A stretch of DNA of 64,000 nucleotides, from positions 998,587 through 1,062,586 of the forward strand of contig NZ_LN907827.1 of the NCBI RefSeq assembly GCF_001517405.1, read 5' to 3'. How positions within the stretch are numbered: position 1 is the first letter of the stretch; each line of letters opens with the position of its first letter. The DNA comes from Duffyella gerundensis. GTDB lineage: Bacteria > Pseudomonadota > Gammaproteobacteria > Enterobacterales > Enterobacteriaceae. Both the position numbers and the translations under genes were made by a program. The notes below the pieces were generated by a model. That model ran no database searches. It was not told the DNA's origin and saw nothing but the letters and a program-made list of their open reading frames with translations. Positions 50,493 through 61,738 of this stretch are shown in pieces.

Positions 50493-52340
50493 GTGTTAAA
50501 CCGTTATCCTTTGTGGAAGTACATCATGCTGATCGTCGTGCTCGTGGTCGGTCTGCTGTATGCGCTTCCCAACCTCTATGGTGAGGATCCGGCTGTTCAG
50601 ATCACTGGTGCGCGCGGAAGCGCCGCCAGTGAGCAAACGCTGGTTCAGATCCAGAACGCATTAAAACAAGACAATATTCAGAGCCGATCGCTGGCGCTGG
50701 AAAATGGTGCCATTCTGGCCCGCTTTGCCGACACGGATGTGCAGTTACGCGCCCGTGAGGCGATTACTAAGGTACTTGGCGACGACTATGTTGTGGCACT
50801 CAACCTTGCACCGGCCACGCCGCGCTGGCTGAGCATGCTGGCGGCTGAGCCGATGAAGCTTGGTCTCGATCTGCGTGGCGGCGTGCACTTCCTGATGGAA
50901 GTGGATATGGACACCGCACTGGGGAAACTGCAGGAGCAGACCACCGACACGCTGCGCAGCGATCTGCGTGACAAATCCATTCCTTATACCAACGTACGCA
51001 AAATCCCTGACTACGGCGTGGAAATTCAGTTCCGCAACGCGGCAGCGCGTGACGATGCGGTAACCTGGTTGACATCGCGCCATCGCGATCTGGTGATCAA
51101 TAACAGCGGCAGCAACGCGCTGCGTGCGGTGATGACCGATGAGCGCCTGCGTGAAGCACGTGAATATGCGGTACAGCAGAACATCACTATTTTGCGTAAC
51201 CGTGTGAACCAGTTGGGCGTGGCTGAGCCGCTGGTGCAGCGTCAGGGTTCCGATCGTATCGTGGTTGAGCTGCCGGGCATTCAGGACACGGCGCGGGCGA
51301 AAGAGATTCTTGGCGCAACCGCAACGCTGGAATTCCGCCTGGTGAACACCAACGTGGATGCTACCGCAGCCGCTAATGGCCGCGTGCCTGGCGATTCTGA
51401 AGTGAAATCCACCCGTGAAGGCCAGCCGGTTGTCCTCTACAAACGCGTTATCCTGACGGGCGATCACATCACCGATGCGACCTCCAGCATGGATGAATAC
51501 AACCAGCCGCAGGTCAATATTTCACTGGATGGTGCAGGCGGTAACGCCATGTCGACCTTTACCAAAGACAATATTGGTAAACCGATGGCAACGCTGTTCG
51601 TTGAGTATAAAGACAGCGGTAAAAAAGATGCTAACGGCCGTACGATTCTGGCTAAGCAGGAAGAAGTGATTAACGTGGCGAACATTCAGTCTCGTCTCGG
51701 CAACAGCTTCCGTATTACGGGTATCAACAACGCCAACGAAGCGCGCCAGCTTTCGCTACTGCTGCGTGCGGGTGCGCTGATTGCACCGATTCAGATTGTT
51801 GAAGAACGTACTATTGGTCCAACCATGGGCCAGCAGAACATCAATCAGGGTCTGCAAGCCTGCCTGTGGGGGCTGATCGCGTCCATCGTGTTTATGGTGG
51901 TGTACTACAAAAAGTTCGGTGTGATTGCAACCACGGCGCTGGTGGCGAACCTGGTGCTGATTGTCGGCATTATGTCTCTGTTGCCTGGCGCGACGCTAAC
52001 CATGCCCGGCATTGCCGGTATTGTGTTAACGCTGGCGGTCGCGGTGGACGCCAACGTGTTGATCAACGAACGTATTAAAGAAGAGTTGAAAAACGGTCGC
52101 AGCATTCAGCAAGCGATTCATGAAGGCTACAAAGGTGCGTTCTCCAGTATCATTGATGCCAACGTGACCACGCTGATTACGGCGATTATTCTTTATGCTG
52201 TGGGCACCGGCTCTATCAAAGGCTTCGCGATCACGACCGCCATTGGCGTTCTGACCTCGATGTTTACGGCGATTGTCGGCACGCGCGCTATCGTTAACCT
52301 GTTGTATGGCGGCAAGCGCGTCAACAAGCTGTCAATCTGA
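50493..52340 (+). CDS. secD: Protein translocase subunit SecD
   Basis: 615 residues, E. coli 615. GTG start at 50493 behind TAGGGAACTGCC. TM1 near residue 10-28, then the large periplasmic P1 domain ([16 protein letters not shown] at about 120-135), followed by the D4/D5/D6 segments. Five C-terminal TM helices include [27 protein letters not shown]. SecDF uses the proton motive force to pull substrates after SecA. Downstream secF starts 11 bases later. Confidence 0.98.
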   Translation: MLNRYPLWKYIMLIVVLVVGLLYALPNLYGEDPAVQITGARGSAASEQTLVQIQNALKQDNIQSRSLALENGAILARFADTDVQLRAREAITKVLGDDYVVALNLAPATPRWLSMLAAEPMKLGLDLRGGVHFLMEVDMDTALGKLQEQTTDTLRSDLRDKSIPYTNVRKIPDYGVEIQFRNAAARDDAVTWLTSRHRDLVINNSGSNALRAVMTDERLREAREYAVQQNITILRNRVNQLGVAEPLVQRQGSDRIVVELPGIQDTARAKEILGATATLEFRLVNTNVDATAAANGRVPGDSEVKSTREGQPVVLYKRVILTGDHITDATSSMDEYNQPQVNISLDGAGGNAMSTFTKDNIGKPMATLFVEYKDSGKKDANGRTILAKQEEVINVANIQSRLGNSFRITGINNANEARQLSLLLRAGALIAPIQIVEERTIGPTMGQQNINQGLQACLWGLIASIVFMVVYYKKFGVIATTALVANLVLIVGIMSLLPGATLTMPGIAGIVLTLAVAVDANVLINERIKEELKNGRSIQQAIHEGYKGAFSSIIDANVTTLITAIILYAVGTGSIKGFAITTAIGVLTSMFTAIVGTRAIVNLLYGGKRVNKLSI

Positions 52341-52351
52341 GGAGTAACGAC

Positions 52352-53320
52352 GTGTCAGAGCAACACAGTGTTGAACAACTAAACTATGGCCGTAAAGTTC
52401 ATGACTTTATGCGCTGGGATAAACTGGCCTTTACGCTTTCCGCCCTGTTGTTGATCGCTTCGGTGATCGTCATGGGCGTGCGTGGCTTCAACTGGGGGCT
52501 CGATTTCACTGGCGGTACCGTCATTGAGATCACGCTCGAACAGCCTGCAAATCTTGATACCCTGCGCGCTGCGCTGGAAAAATCAGGTTTTGCGGAACCG
52601 CAGGTGCAGAACTTTGGCAGCAGCCGTGATGTGATGGTGCGTCTGTCGCCGAATGCCGGCAATGCGGGTCAGGAGCTGGGTAATAAAGTGGTGACGGTGG
52701 TCGATCAGGCCAGCGGTCAGAATGCTACGGTGAAGCGTATTGAGTTTGTTGGCCCGAGCGTGGGCAGCGATCTGGCTCAGGCAGGTGGCATGGCGCTGCT
52801 GGCCGCGCTGATCAGCATCCTGATCTACGTGGGCTTCCGCTTTGAGTGGCGTCTGGCGCTGGGTGCCGTACTGGCACTGGCGCATGACGTGATCATCACC
52901 ATGGGCATCCTGTCGCTGTTTCATATCGAGATTGACCTCACGATCATCGCCTCGTTAATGTCAGTGATCGGTTACTCGCTGAATGACAGTATCGTGGTAT
53001 CGGATCGTATTCGTGAGAACTTCCGCAAGATTCGCCGCGGAACGCCTTACGATATCGTCAACGTCTCGCTGACGCAGACGCTGAGCCGCACCATCATGAC
53101 CTCGGCGACGACGCTGGTGGTGGTATTGATGCTGTTTATCTTTGGTGGTGCGCTGCTGGAAGGCTTCTCACTGACCATGCTGATCGGCGTGTCAATCGGT
53201 ACCATTTCATCTATCTACGTTGCCTCGGCACTGGCGCTGAAGCTGGGTATGAAACGTGAACATATGCTGATTCAGAAGGTGGAGAAAGAGGGCGCTGACC
53301 AGCCTTCGATTTTACCCTGA
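52352..53320 (+). CDS. secF: Protein translocase subunit SecF
   Basis: 322 residues (E. coli 323). GTG start at 52352 behind GAGGAGTAACGAC. TM1 ([19 protein letters not shown]), the FTGGTVIEI periplasmic motif, and five TM helices with the SecF patterns [24 protein letters not shown] and [19 protein letters not shown]. Partner of SecD. Operon ends with the terminator at 53341. Confidence 0.98.
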   Translation: MSEQHSVEQLNYGRKVHDFMRWDKLAFTLSALLLIASVIVMGVRGFNWGLDFTGGTVIEITLEQPANLDTLRAALEKSGFAEPQVQNFGSSRDVMVRLSPNAGNAGQELGNKVVTVVDQASGQNATVKRIEFVGPSVGSDLAQAGGMALLAALISILIYVGFRFEWRLALGAVLALAHDVIITMGILSLFHIEIDLTIIASLMSVIGYSLNDSIVVSDRIRENFRKIRRGTPYDIVNVSLTQTLSRTIMTSATTLVVVLMLFIFGGALLEGFSLTMLIGVSIGTISSIYVASALALKLGMKREHMLIQKVEKEGADQPSILP

Positions 53321-53340
53321 TAAGATGCAGTAAAAAAGAA

Positions 53341-53369
53341 AACGGGCTACGCAGGTAGCCCGTTTTTTT
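53341..53369. terminator. Bidirectional terminator between secF and yajI
   Basis: AACGGGCTAC (53341-53350) / GTAGCCCGTT (53355-53364), with T on the + side and A (T on minus) on the other. Confidence 0.9.
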
Positions 53370-53928
53370 ATGGTTGTTTTTCGGCGCTAGCTGCAGGCGA
53401 AGTAACCACCAGATCGTGAACCCGTACATAAATCAGCTGTTGGGGCATCACACCGCTAAGGCGCAATGGCACTTCTGCGTCAGGCTGCGGCATCAGCGAA
53501 GAAGGGATGGCGATCTCCTGCGACAGGCTTTCAGCCTGCAAAGGCTTGCCGCTGGCGGCATCGAGCTGCCCCCACTGAATTTTCGCCGTCATGCCAGGTA
53601 GCGAGGCGGCATCGGCGCTGCGCAAATGCAGTATCGCCCGCGTACCGTTGGCTTCCTGCGCGACGTGGCTCAGCGACAGCCGAATCTTACCGGCATTGCT
53701 TAACAGCTCGACCGGCGTGTTGGCGGCGGGAACCAGCCACGCGCCGCTGGTCGAGTTGAGATTAAGCTGGCTTTGCCGTTCAATGGCTGATGCCTGATTA
53801 GTCAGCTGTCGCACCTGCTGATTGAGCTTGCCCGCTTCATTATGCAGCTCGGCTACGGCGGGTTGCGGTGGCGAACTGCAGGCAGAAAGCGCCAGCATCA
53901 TGGTCAACGGAACGATCGTGCGTTTCAT
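53368..53928 (-). CDS. yajI: YajI-like lipoprotein (DUF3251)
   Basis: 186 residues from ATG 53928; a GTG one codon earlier is less likely. Lipobox LSAC after a Sec signal (MKRTIVPLTMMLALSACSS). The mature part has a coiled-coil stretch (ELHNEAGKLNQQVRQLTNQASAIERQ), then the DUF3251 beta domain with LVPAANTPVELLSNAGKIRLSLSHV and IQWGQLDAASGKPLQAESLSQEI. Position before nrdR is as in E. coli; yajD and tsx, which lie between secF and yajI there, are absent. No function known. Confidence 0.82.
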   Translation of the reverse strand: MKRTIVPLTMMLALSACSSPPQPAVAELHNEAGKLNQQVRQLTNQASAIERQSQLNLNSTSGAWLVPAANTPVELLSNAGKIRLSLSHVAQEANGTRAILHLRSADAASLPGMTAKIQWGQLDAASGKPLQAESLSQEIAIPSSLMPQPDAEVPLRLSGVMPQQLIYVRVHDLVVTSPAASAEKQP

Positions 53929-53939
53929 CACCGGCTCGC

Positions 53940-54377
53940 TTATTGTGGAATACGCAGCGTCTGGCCTGGATAAATTTTATCCACGCTAGTCAGCATCGGT
54001 TTGTTGGCTTCAAAAATTTTGTTGTACTGGTTGGCATCGCCGTACATTTCTTTCGAAATTGCGCTCAGCGTATCGCCTTTCTTCACCTGATAGAACCGTG
54101 CTTCAGGTTCACTCTGGGTGGTTTTGATCTGATCATCCACCGCGGTGATACCTGCAACGTTGCCCGCTGCGATCAGGATTTTCTCTTTCAGCTCTTGTGA
54201 CAGGCCTTCACCGGTGACCACAGCTTTGCCATCCTCCACTTTCACGTTGACGTTTTCAGCGCCGGGTAAGCCGAGTTTATTGATGTGTTCCTGCAATTTC
54301 TTACTCTGATCGTCGCTGCCATGCACCGCGTCCCAGAGTTTTTCACCCGCTTCTTTTACAAAGTTAAATAATCCCAT
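53940..54377 (-). CDS. kbp: Potassium-binding protein Kbp (YgaU): BON + LysM
   Basis: 145 residues from [18 protein letters not shown] at 54377, with AAGGAGCTTAAG upstream; the longer frame upstream lacks such a site. BON domain (about 25-88, [32 protein letters not shown]) and LysM (about 93-143, [43 protein letters not shown]). E. coli Kbp/YgaU binds K+ and is osmotically induced. It is inserted here 11 bases behind yajI, unlike E. coli. No signal peptide is seen. Confidence 0.9.
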   Translation of the reverse strand: MGLFNFVKEAGEKLWDAVHGSDDQSKKLQEHINKLGLPGAENVNVKVEDGKAVVTGEGLSQELKEKILIAAGNVAGITAVDDQIKTTQSEPEARFYQVKKGDTLSAISKEMYGDANQYNKIFEANKPMLTSVDKIYPGQTLRIPQ

Positions 54378-54541
54378 CTTAAGCTCCTTGGTTGACTGGC
54401 GCGTTTGCGCATCAATCAGTATAAACGCTTTCAGCACCTTTTGCCGCTTAGCCAAACGGGCGAAAAGCGTGGCAAAGATTTCTGTTAGCCCTGACTTCGC
54501 GTTACACTGTGTCTCAATTTTAGCTTGCTCCAGGAAAGATC

Positions 54542-54991
54542 ATGCATTGCCCATTTTGCTCAGCGGTCGATACCAAAGTGATTGATTCCCGTCTGGTTAG
54601 CGAAGGTTCATCGGTGCGTCGTCGTCGGCAGTGCCTGATGTGCCACGAGCGGTTTACGACTTTTGAAGTGGCGGAATTAGTGATGCCGCGAGTGGTAAAA
54701 AGCAATGACGTTCGCGAACCCTTTAACGAAGATAAGCTGGGCAGCGGCATGATGAAGGCGCTGGAAAAACGACCGGTTAATTCTGACGATGTTGAGAATG
54801 CGATAAGCCACATCAAAACGCAGCTGCGTGCCACCGGAGAACGTGAAGTGCCGAGCAAAATGATCGGTAACCTGGTGATGGATGAGCTAAAAAAACTCGA
54901 CAAGGTCGCCTATATTCGTTTTGCGTCGGTGTATCGAAGCTTTGAAGATATCCGCGAATTTGGCGAAGAGATTGCGCGGTTACAGGACTGA
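54542..54991 (+). CDS. nrdR: Ribonucleotide reductase repressor NrdR
   Basis: 149 residues, start behind AGGAAAGATC. N-terminal zinc ribbon CPFC...CLMCHERF, then the ATP-cone domain ([27 protein letters not shown]) binding (d)ATP. Represses nrd operons. ribD starts 3 bases later. Confidence 0.97.
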   Translation: MHCPFCSAVDTKVIDSRLVSEGSSVRRRRQCLMCHERFTTFEVAELVMPRVVKSNDVREPFNEDKLGSGMMKALEKRPVNSDDVENAISHIKTQLRATGEREVPSKMIGNLVMDELKKLDKVAYIRFASVYRSFEDIREFGEEIARLQD

Positions 54992-54994
54992 CCT

Positions 54995-56098
54995 ATGCAT
55001 GATGAATTTTACATGGCGCGGGCGCTGGAACTGGCGCGGCGCGGAATATTTACCACTACGCCCAATCCCAACGTTGGCTGCGTTATTGTGCGCGACGGCG
55101 AGATTATCGGCGAAGGCTGGCATCAGCGCGCGGGCGAACCGCATGCGGAAGTGCATGCGTTGCACATGGCAGGCGATCGCGCACGCGGTGCTACCGCTTA
55201 CGTTACCCTTGAACCCTGCAGCCACTTTGGCCGCACGCCGCCCTGTTGCGATGCGCTGATTGCCGCAGGCGTCAGCCGCGTTGTGGCCGCGATGCAGGAT
55301 CCCAATCCGGAAGTGGCGGGGCGTGGTTTACACCGCCTGCAGCAACATGGCATTGAGGTCAGTCACGGCCTGATGAACGCCGAGGCTGAAGCGCTAAACC
55401 GCGGATTTCTGAAGCGTATGCGCACCGGTTTTCCGTGGGTGCAGTTAAAGCTCGGCGCGTCACTTGATGGCCGCACGGCGATGGCCAGCGGCGAAAGCCA
55501 GTGGATAACTTCTGCCGAGGCGCGACGCGATGTTCAACGTTTGCGGGCGCAGAGCAGCGCTATTTTAAGCAGCAGCGCGACGGTGCTGGCAGATGATCCT
55601 TCGCTGACCGTGCGCTGGGATGAACTTAGCGCCGCAACGCAGCAGCACTACGGCACATCATCGCTGCGCCAGCCGATCAGAGTGATCGTCGACGGCCAGA
55701 ATCGGGTAACACCAGAGCACAAGCTTATTCAGCAACCCGGCGAAACCTGGCTGGCACGCGCAGAAAGTGATGCGCAGCCATGGCCCGACAGCGTGCAACA
55801 AATGATGGTACCGCGCTATCAACAACGACTGGATCTGGTGGCGATGATGATGCTGCTGGGTAAACGCCAGATCAACAGCGTGTGGGTCGAAGCCGGTGCC
55901 ACGCTGGCGGGTGCGCTGCTACGCGCCGGTGTCGTGGATGAACTGATCGTTTATATGGCGCCTAAGCTGCTGGGCAATGATGCCCGTGGCCTGTGCGCGC
56001 TGCCCGGGCTGGATCGGCTGGCCGATGCGCCACAGTTTGTCTTTAGCGATATGCGCCAGATTGGGCCCGATATCCGCCTGACGCTGAAATCAATTTGA
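54995..56098 (+). CDS. ribD: Bifunctional diaminohydroxyphosphoribosylaminopyrimidine deaminase/reductase
   Basis: 367 residues. The N-terminal deaminase carries the zinc site HAEVHAL and [15 protein letters not shown]. The C-terminal reductase (from about 147) has [22 protein letters not shown] and [15 protein letters not shown] [15 protein letters not shown]. It catalyses steps two and three of riboflavin synthesis. Operon with nrdR, ribH and nusB. Confidence 0.97.
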   Translation: MHDEFYMARALELARRGIFTTTPNPNVGCVIVRDGEIIGEGWHQRAGEPHAEVHALHMAGDRARGATAYVTLEPCSHFGRTPPCCDALIAAGVSRVVAAMQDPNPEVAGRGLHRLQQHGIEVSHGLMNAEAEALNRGFLKRMRTGFPWVQLKLGASLDGRTAMASGESQWITSAEARRDVQRLRAQSSAILSSSATVLADDPSLTVRWDELSAATQQHYGTSSLRQPIRVIVDGQNRVTPEHKLIQQPGETWLARAESDAQPWPDSVQQMMVPRYQQRLDLVAMMMLLGKRQINSVWVEAGATLAGALLRAGVVDELIVYMAPKLLGNDARGLCALPGLDRLADAPQFVFSDMRQIGPDIRLTLKSI

Positions 56099-56186
56099 GC
56101 ACGTGGAAAGCGTAAGCAGACCGCAGAAGAGTATGATAGAATCCGCCCCCCTGCGGGGCCATAAACAGAACCCTGAAAGGAAAACT

Positions 56187-56657
56187 ATGAAGATTATCGA
56201 AGCTGCCGTTGCCACGCCTGACGCGCGTATTGCCATTGTGATTGCGCGTTTTAACAACTTCATTAACGACAGCCTGCTGGATGGCGCTATCGATGCCCTG
56301 AAACGCATCGGTCAGGTACAGGATGACAACATCACCGTTGTCTGGGTACCCGGCGCTTATGAACTGCCACTGGCGGCGCGCGCGCTGACCACCACCGGTA
56401 AATATGACGCGATTATCGCGCTCGGTACGGTTATCCGTGGCGGCACTGCCCACTTTGAATATGTTGCGGGTGAAGCCAGTTCCGGCATCGCCAGCGTCGC
56501 TATGGACAGCGCTATCCCGGTTGCCTTTGGCGTGCTGACCACCGAAAACATTGAGCAGGCGATTGAACGCGCCGGCACCAAAGCGGGTAATAAAGGCGCT
56601 GAAGCTGCGCTGACCGCACTCGAAATGATTAATGTACTGAAAGCCATCAAGGCCTGA
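56187..56657 (+). CDS. ribH: 6,7-dimethyl-8-ribityllumazine synthase
   Basis: 156 residues. Start [23 protein letters not shown] at 56187 behind [65 protein letters not shown] (catalytic His) and [28 protein letters not shown]. Forms the 60-mer lumazine synthase. E. coli calls this gene ribE or ribH. nusB follows 20 bases on. Confidence 0.96.
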   Translation: MKIIEAAVATPDARIAIVIARFNNFINDSLLDGAIDALKRIGQVQDDNITVVWVPGAYELPLAARALTTTGKYDAIIALGTVIRGGTAHFEYVAGEASSGIASVAMDSAIPVAFGVLTTENIEQAIERAGTKAGNKGAEAALTALEMINVLKAIKA

Positions 56658-56676
56658 TTTTTGTAAGGGGAATTTT

Positions 56677-57096
56677 GTGAAACCTGCTGCTCGTCGCCGC
56701 GCCCGTGAATGTGCTGTCCAGGCGCTTTACTCCTGGCAGTTATCTCATAACGACATTGCTGATGTCGAATATCAGTTTCTGGCGGAACAAGACGTTAAAG
56801 ACGTCGATATTACCTATTTTCGCGAGTTGCTGACCGGTGTAGCGACCAACAGCGCTTATCTCGATGGTTTGATGAAGCCTTACCTGTCACGTCAGCTCGA
56901 AGAGCTGGGTCAGGTTGAGAAAGCTATCCTGCGTATTTCTCTGTATGAACTGAGCAAACGCAGCGATGTGCCGTATAAAGTGGCGATCAACGAAGGGATT
57001 GAGCTGGCTAAAGTATTTGGTGCCGAAGACAGCCATAAGTTTGTCAACGGCGTGCTGGATAAAGCCGCTCCACACATTCGCCCAAACAAAAAATAG
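56677..57096 (+). CDS. nusB: Transcription antitermination factor NusB
   Basis: 139 residues, GTG start behind AAGGGGAATTTT. All-helical NusB fold: [65 protein letters not shown] and [14 protein letters not shown]. With NusE binds boxA RNA. Length as in E. coli (139). Confidence 0.97.
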   Translation: MKPAARRRARECAVQALYSWQLSHNDIADVEYQFLAEQDVKDVDITYFRELLTGVATNSAYLDGLMKPYLSRQLEELGQVEKAILRISLYELSKRSDVPYKVAINEGIELAKVFGAEDSHKFVNGVLDKAAPHIRPNKK

Positions 57097-57227
57097 TCTA
57101 ACGCCCTTAAACCTTCGCATTGCAGGAAGGCAAGACGCCTCTCCAGTCCCGTTGCAGAGTGATATTTGTAACCGGGAAACAGATGCAGCCAACGTGCCTG
57201 CAGCTCAAGGTTTGACGGGAACAATGA

Positions 57228-57251
57228 GGCCAGAATTTCTGGCCTTTTCTC
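57228..57251 (+). terminator. Terminator-like hairpin upstream of thiL
   Basis: GGCCAGA ATT TCTGGCC (57228-57244), then TTTTCTC. It ends 22 bases before the thiL ATG, so some nusB transcripts may end here and thiL may have a separate promoter in the 176-base gap. Confidence 0.7.
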
Positions 57252-57272
57252 TTTAGAACCCGGAATAAAACC

Positions 57273-58247
57273 ATGGCATGTGGCGAATTTGAACTCATCG
57301 CGCGCTATTTCAATCGTGTAACCAGCTCGCGCCGTGATGTTGAAAAGGGCATCGGTGACGATTGCGCGTTGCTCAACGTCCCGGAAAAACGCACGCTGGC
57401 GATCAGCACCGATACGCTGGTTGAGGGCGTACACTTCCTGCGTGATATTCATCCTGCTGATTTAGGCTACAAAGCGCTGGCCGTAAACCTCAGCGACTTA
57501 GCCGCAATGGGCGCCGATCCGGCGTGGTTAACGCTAGCGTTGACCCTGCCCGACATCGATGAAGCCTGGATTGCCGCCTTCAGCGACAGCCTGTTTGAAT
57601 CGCTGGATTACTACGATATGCAGCTGATTGGTGGCGATACCACGCGCGGGCCGCGCAGCATTACGCTCGGTATTCACGGGCTGATTCCCGCCGGTAAGGC
57701 GCTGAAGCGTTCCGGCGCCCGGCCGGGGGACTGGATTTTTGTCACCGGTACCCTGGGCGACAGCGCGGCTGGGCTGGCGCTGCTGCAGCACCATGTACGC
57801 ATTGACGATCCGGCGGTGCATGAGGCGTTAATCAAACGCCATTTGCGGCCAATGCCGCGTATTCTGCAAGGCCAGGCGCTGCGTAACCTGGCCAGCGCTG
57901 CCATCGATATTTCGGATGGACTGATCGCCGATCTCGGTCATATCCTGCAGGCCAGCGGTTGCGGTGCGCGACTTAATCTTGATGCCATGCCGCTTTCTTC
58001 CACATTGCGCGATCATTTCACGCCTGAGCAGAGCCTGCGTTGGGCACTGAGCGGCGGCGAAGATTATGAACTCTGCTTCACGGTGCCGGAGATCAATCGC
58101 GGCGCGCTGGATGTCGCGCTGGGCCATCTTGGCGTGCCTTATACCTGTGTGGGCCAGATGACTTCAGAGTCAGAAGGACTGGTGCTGCTACAGCAGGGCG
58201 ATGCGGTGAAACTTAACCTGAAAGGATTCGACCATTTTGACTCGTGA
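57273..58247 (+). CDS. thiL: Thiamine-monophosphate kinase
   Basis: 324 residues, start ATG 57273. AIR-synthase-like fold with [50 protein letters not shown] and [10 protein letters not shown]. Phosphorylates ThMP to TPP. pgpA overlaps the end by 11 bases. Confidence 0.97.
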   Translation: MACGEFELIARYFNRVTSSRRDVEKGIGDDCALLNVPEKRTLAISTDTLVEGVHFLRDIHPADLGYKALAVNLSDLAAMGADPAWLTLALTLPDIDEAWIAAFSDSLFESLDYYDMQLIGGDTTRGPRSITLGIHGLIPAGKALKRSGARPGDWIFVTGTLGDSAAGLALLQHHVRIDDPAVHEALIKRHLRPMPRILQGQALRNLASAAIDISDGLIADLGHILQASGCGARLNLDAMPLSSTLRDHFTPEQSLRWALSGGEDYELCFTVPEINRGALDVALGHLGVPYTCVGQMTSESEGLVLLQQGDAVKLNLKGFDHFDS

Positions 58248-58734
58248 TAAAGATGTGGCGCGCAGCCGCCTGAAAATGAGCAATCCCTGGCATTTGCTGG
58301 CAACCGGATTTGGCAGCGGCCTCAGCCGTTATGTGCCGGGCACCATGGGTTCGCTGGCCTCGATTCCGTTCTGGTATCTGATGACCTTTTTGCCGTTGCA
58401 GATCTACTATTTGCTGGTGTTGATCGGCATTTCGGTGGGCGTTTATCTCTGTCATCGTACGGCAAAAGATATGGGCGTTCACGATCATGGCAGCATTGTC
58501 TGGGATGAGTTTATTGGCATGTGGATAACGCTGATGACCATTCCGGCAATGAAATGGCAGTGGGTGCTGATTGGCTTTATTACCTTTCGTATCTTCGATA
58601 TGTGGAAGCCCTGGCCTATTCGCTGGTTTGATCGCAATGTGCATGGCGGTATGGGCATCATGGTTGATGACATTATCGCCGGGGTCATCTCTGCGGCGCT
58701 GCTTTATCTGATGGGACACTACTGGCTGTTCTGA
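58237..58734 (+). CDS. pgpA: Phosphatidylglycerophosphatase A
   Basis: 165 residues using a TTG start at 58237 (AAAGGATTCG upstream); ATT at 58234 is the only other option and no ATG is available before residue 14. Translation is probably coupled to thiL. Contains the PgpA motif [34 protein letters not shown], and [19 protein letters not shown], with about four TM helices. Dephosphorylates phosphatidylglycerophosphate. Confidence 0.95.
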   Translation: MTRDKDVARSRLKMSNPWHLLATGFGSGLSRYVPGTMGSLASIPFWYLMTFLPLQIYYLLVLIGISVGVYLCHRTAKDMGVHDHGSIVWDEFIGMWITLMTIPAMKWQWVLIGFITFRIFDMWKPWPIRWFDRNVHGGMGIMVDDIIAGVISAALLYLMGHYWLF

Positions 58735-58788
58735 TCCGGTAAAATCTGGGCCGATGTTATCGGCCCTGATATCGTTAACTGCTCATCA

Positions 58789-59763
58789 TTAGTCGAAGCC
58801 GGTGACTGCATGCGGCTGATAAATGGATTCCAGGCTCGCCATCTCTTCTTCGCTGAGTGATACCTCAACTGCCTTTACCAAATCTGCCAGCTGTTCAGCG
58901 CGTGACGCGCCGATAATTGGCGTGGTAACCGCCGGTTTATGCAGCATCCAGGCAAGTGCAATCTGCGCCCGGCTCACCCCTTTTTGCTCAGCCAATTCGG
59001 CTACGCGTTGAGCAATCAGCGCATCATTTTCTTCGGCGGAGTTATACAGGGTTTTGCCATATTCGTCGGAAGCGGAGCGGGCGGTATTTTCGCCCCAGGC
59101 GCGGGTAAGACGTCCACGAGCCAGCGGACTCCATGGCATCACGGCAATGCCTTCAGCCTGACACAGCGGATGCATTTCACGCTCCTCTTCACGCTGAATC
59201 AAATTATACTGATCCTGCATGCTGATAAAGCGCGTCCAGCCGTGCAGATCGGCGGTATACAGCGCCTTGCTGAACTGCCATGCGAACATGGACGATGCGC
59301 CGATATAGCGCGCTTTACCGGCTTTGACCACGTCATGCAGCGCCTCCAGCGTCTCTTCCAGCGGCGTTTCATAATCCCAGCGATGAATCTGTAGTAAATC
59401 GACATACTCCATGCCCAGCCGGTTCAGGCTGTCATCAATCGATTGCAGGATATTTTTACGCGACAGGCCGCGCGAAAGGTTGCTCATTGGGAAGAAGACT
59501 TTGGTGGCAACCACCACCTCTTCACGTCGCGCATAGTCACGCAGCGCGCGGCCGACAATCTCTTCACTGCTGCCATCTGAATAACTATTAGCGGTATCAA
59601 AGAAGTTGATGCCTGCATCAAGCGCCTGCCTGATTAACGGCCTGCTGCTGACTTCCGGCAAGGTCCACGGATGGTTACCGCGCTCGGGTTCGCCATAGGT
59701 CATACAACCCAGACAGAGTTGGGAAACCTGCAGATCGCTGTGGCCAAATTTGAGGGTATTCAT
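58789..59763 (-). CDS. yajO: Aldo/keto reductase YajO
   Basis: 324 residues, start MNTLKFGHSDLQVSQLCLG at 59763 behind CAGGAGCAATC. AKR barrel with catalytic Asp (FDTANSYSDG), Tyr of ANSYSDG, Lys in VATKVFF, and His in LQIHRWD; NADP motif PWSPLARGRLT and IIGASRAEQLADLVKAV. E. coli YajO acts in the ribulose/1-deoxyxylulose route to thiamine and isoprenoids; here it precedes dxs. Confidence 0.96.
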   Translation of the reverse strand: MNTLKFGHSDLQVSQLCLGCMTYGEPERGNHPWTLPEVSSRPLIRQALDAGINFFDTANSYSDGSSEEIVGRALRDYARREEVVVATKVFFPMSNLSRGLSRKNILQSIDDSLNRLGMEYVDLLQIHRWDYETPLEETLEALHDVVKAGKARYIGASSMFAWQFSKALYTADLHGWTRFISMQDQYNLIQREEEREMHPLCQAEGIAVMPWSPLARGRLTRAWGENTARSASDEYGKTLYNSAEENDALIAQRVAELAEQKGVSRAQIALAWMLHKPAVTTPIIGASRAEQLADLVKAVEVSLSEEEMASLESIYQPHAVTGFD

Positions 59764-59856
59764 GATTGCTCCTGTGCGTTGCGAACGGCTCTCCAGCCAA
59801 ATATTCACTAAGCATAGCAGCTGCTCTGCTCCCCGAATGGGGAGCAGACAAGGAGA

Positions 59857-61722
59857 TTACTGCGCGAGCCAGTCGGTGATTTGCTGCTGAATGCCTTTAG
59901 CATCAAGCAGATAATCCTGCCGAATTTCGTCCTGTGTGCCCTGCGGAATAAACTCGTCAGGCAGGCCGATGTTCAGTACCGGCACCAGAACGCGTTTCGC
60001 CATCAGATACTCAATCACGCCGCTGCCTGCACCACCCTTGATGGCACCTTCTTCCAGCGTGATCAGCGCTTCATGACTCGCTGCCAGCTCAAGAATCAGC
60101 GCTTCATCCAGCGGTTTCACGAAGCGCATGTCGACCAGCGTCGCATTCAGCGCCTCGGCGGCCGCGGCCGCTTCCGGCAGCAGGGTGCCGAAGTTAAGAA
60201 TCGCCAGCTTCTCGCCTTCACGACGCATAACGCCTTTGCCCAACGGCAGTTCGCGCATCGGCTCCAGCGGCACGCCAATGCCGTTACCACGAGGATAGCG
60301 CACGGCGCTCGGACCCGCGCTGTAATGGTAGCCGGTATACAGCATTTGCCGGCACTCATTCTCATCGCTTGGCGTCATGATCACCATGCCGGGGATACAG
60401 CGCATAAAGGCGATATCAAAGGCGCCCTGATGCGTCTGACCATCGGCGCCCACAATACCGCCGCGATCGATAGCAAACAGCACCGGCAGCTTTTGAATCG
60501 CCACGTCATGAATCAGCTGATCGTAGGCGCGCTGCAAAAAGGTTGAGTAAATTGCCACGACCGGCTTATAACCACCGATAGCCAGGCCTGCGGCAAAGGT
60601 CACCGCGTGCTGTTCGGCAATCGCCACGTCAAAGTATTGCGCCGGGAAATCACGAGAGAATGCCACCATGCCAGAACCTTCGCGCATGGCTGGCGTCACC
60701 GCCATCAGCTTGCTGTCGGTCGCTGCTATCTCAGAGAGCCAGCTGCCAAACACTTTTGAATAGCTGGGATGGCTTTCCGCGCTTTTCGGCAGCAAACCGC
60801 TGGCTGGGTCGAATTTCGGCACCGCATGCCAGGCGATCGGATCGTTTTCAGCAGGCGCATAGCCTTTGCCTTTTCTGGTCATGATGTGCAGGAACTGCGG
60901 GCCCTTTAGCGCGCGCATGTTAGTCAGCGTCTGCACCAGCGTCAGCACATCGTGACCGTCAACCGGGCCGATGTAGTTAAAACCGAGCTCTTCAAACAGC
61001 GTACCGGGCACCACCATGCCTTTAAGGTGCTCTTCGGTGCGTTTCACCAGCTCCTTAATCGGCGGCAGGCCGGTCAGCACTTTTTTACTGCCCTCACGCA
61101 GACGAGAATAGGTTTTACCCGACAGGATTTGCGCGAGGCGATTATTAAGCGCACCGACGTTTTCTGAGATCGACATTTCGTTGTCATTCAGAATAACCAG
61201 CAGATCCGCTTTAATGTCGCCGGCATGATTCATCGCTTCAAACGCCATACCGGCAGTGATTGCGCCATCGCCAATAATGCAGGCGGTACGACGGCCCTGG
61301 CCCTCTTTTTCCGCCGCCACGGCCATGCCCAGGCCGGCGCTGATCGAGGTCGAAGAGTGGCCAACGTTCAGCACGTCATATTCACTTTCGTCACGCCACG
61401 GGAACGGATGCAGACCGCCTTTTTTGCGGATGGTGCCGATGCGATCGCGGCGGCCGGTCAAAATCTTGTGTGGATAAGCCTGATGGCCCACATCCCAGAT
61501 CAGATGATCAAAAGGCGTGTTATAGACGTAATGCAGCGCAACGGTCAGTTCCACCACGCCGAGGCCGGAAGCAAAGTGCCCGCTGGACTGGCTTACGCTA
61601 TCCAGCAGGTATTGCCGCAGCTCGCCACACAAGGTTGGCAGCTTCTCTTTAGGCAATAAACGTAACTCCTGAACGCTTTCTGCTAACGCCAGTGTCGGGT
61701 ATTTTGCTGTATCAAAACTCAT
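59857..61722 (-). CDS. dxs: 1-deoxy-D-xylulose-5-phosphate synthase
   Basis: 621 residues (E. coli 620). Start [16 protein letters not shown] at 61722. Thiamine-diphosphate-binding [20 protein letters not shown] with the Asn, [16 protein letters not shown] (His), the transketolase-type pyrimidine domain ([16 protein letters not shown] with catalytic Glu) and the C-terminal domain. It makes DXP from pyruvate and glyceraldehyde-3-phosphate for isoprenoids, thiamine and pyridoxal. ispA starts 16 bases upstream of it in the operon. Confidence 0.98.
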   Translation of the reverse strand: MSFDTAKYPTLALAESVQELRLLPKEKLPTLCGELRQYLLDSVSQSSGHFASGLGVVELTVALHYVYNTPFDHLIWDVGHQAYPHKILTGRRDRIGTIRKKGGLHPFPWRDESEYDVLNVGHSSTSISAGLGMAVAAEKEGQGRRTACIIGDGAITAGMAFEAMNHAGDIKADLLVILNDNEMSISENVGALNNRLAQILSGKTYSRLREGSKKVLTGLPPIKELVKRTEEHLKGMVVPGTLFEELGFNYIGPVDGHDVLTLVQTLTNMRALKGPQFLHIMTRKGKGYAPAENDPIAWHAVPKFDPASGLLPKSAESHPSYSKVFGSWLSEIAATDSKLMAVTPAMREGSGMVAFSRDFPAQYFDVAIAEQHAVTFAAGLAIGGYKPVVAIYSTFLQRAYDQLIHDVAIQKLPVLFAIDRGGIVGADGQTHQGAFDIAFMRCIPGMVIMTPSDENECRQMLYTGYHYSAGPSAVRYPRGNGIGVPLEPMRELPLGKGVMRREGEKLAILNFGTLLPEAAAAAEALNATLVDMRFVKPLDEALILELAASHEALITLEEGAIKGGAGSGVIEYLMAKRVLVPVLNIGLPDEFIPQGTQDEIRQDYLLDAKGIQQQITDWLAQ

Positions 61723-61738
61723 CAGTGACTCATTATGG

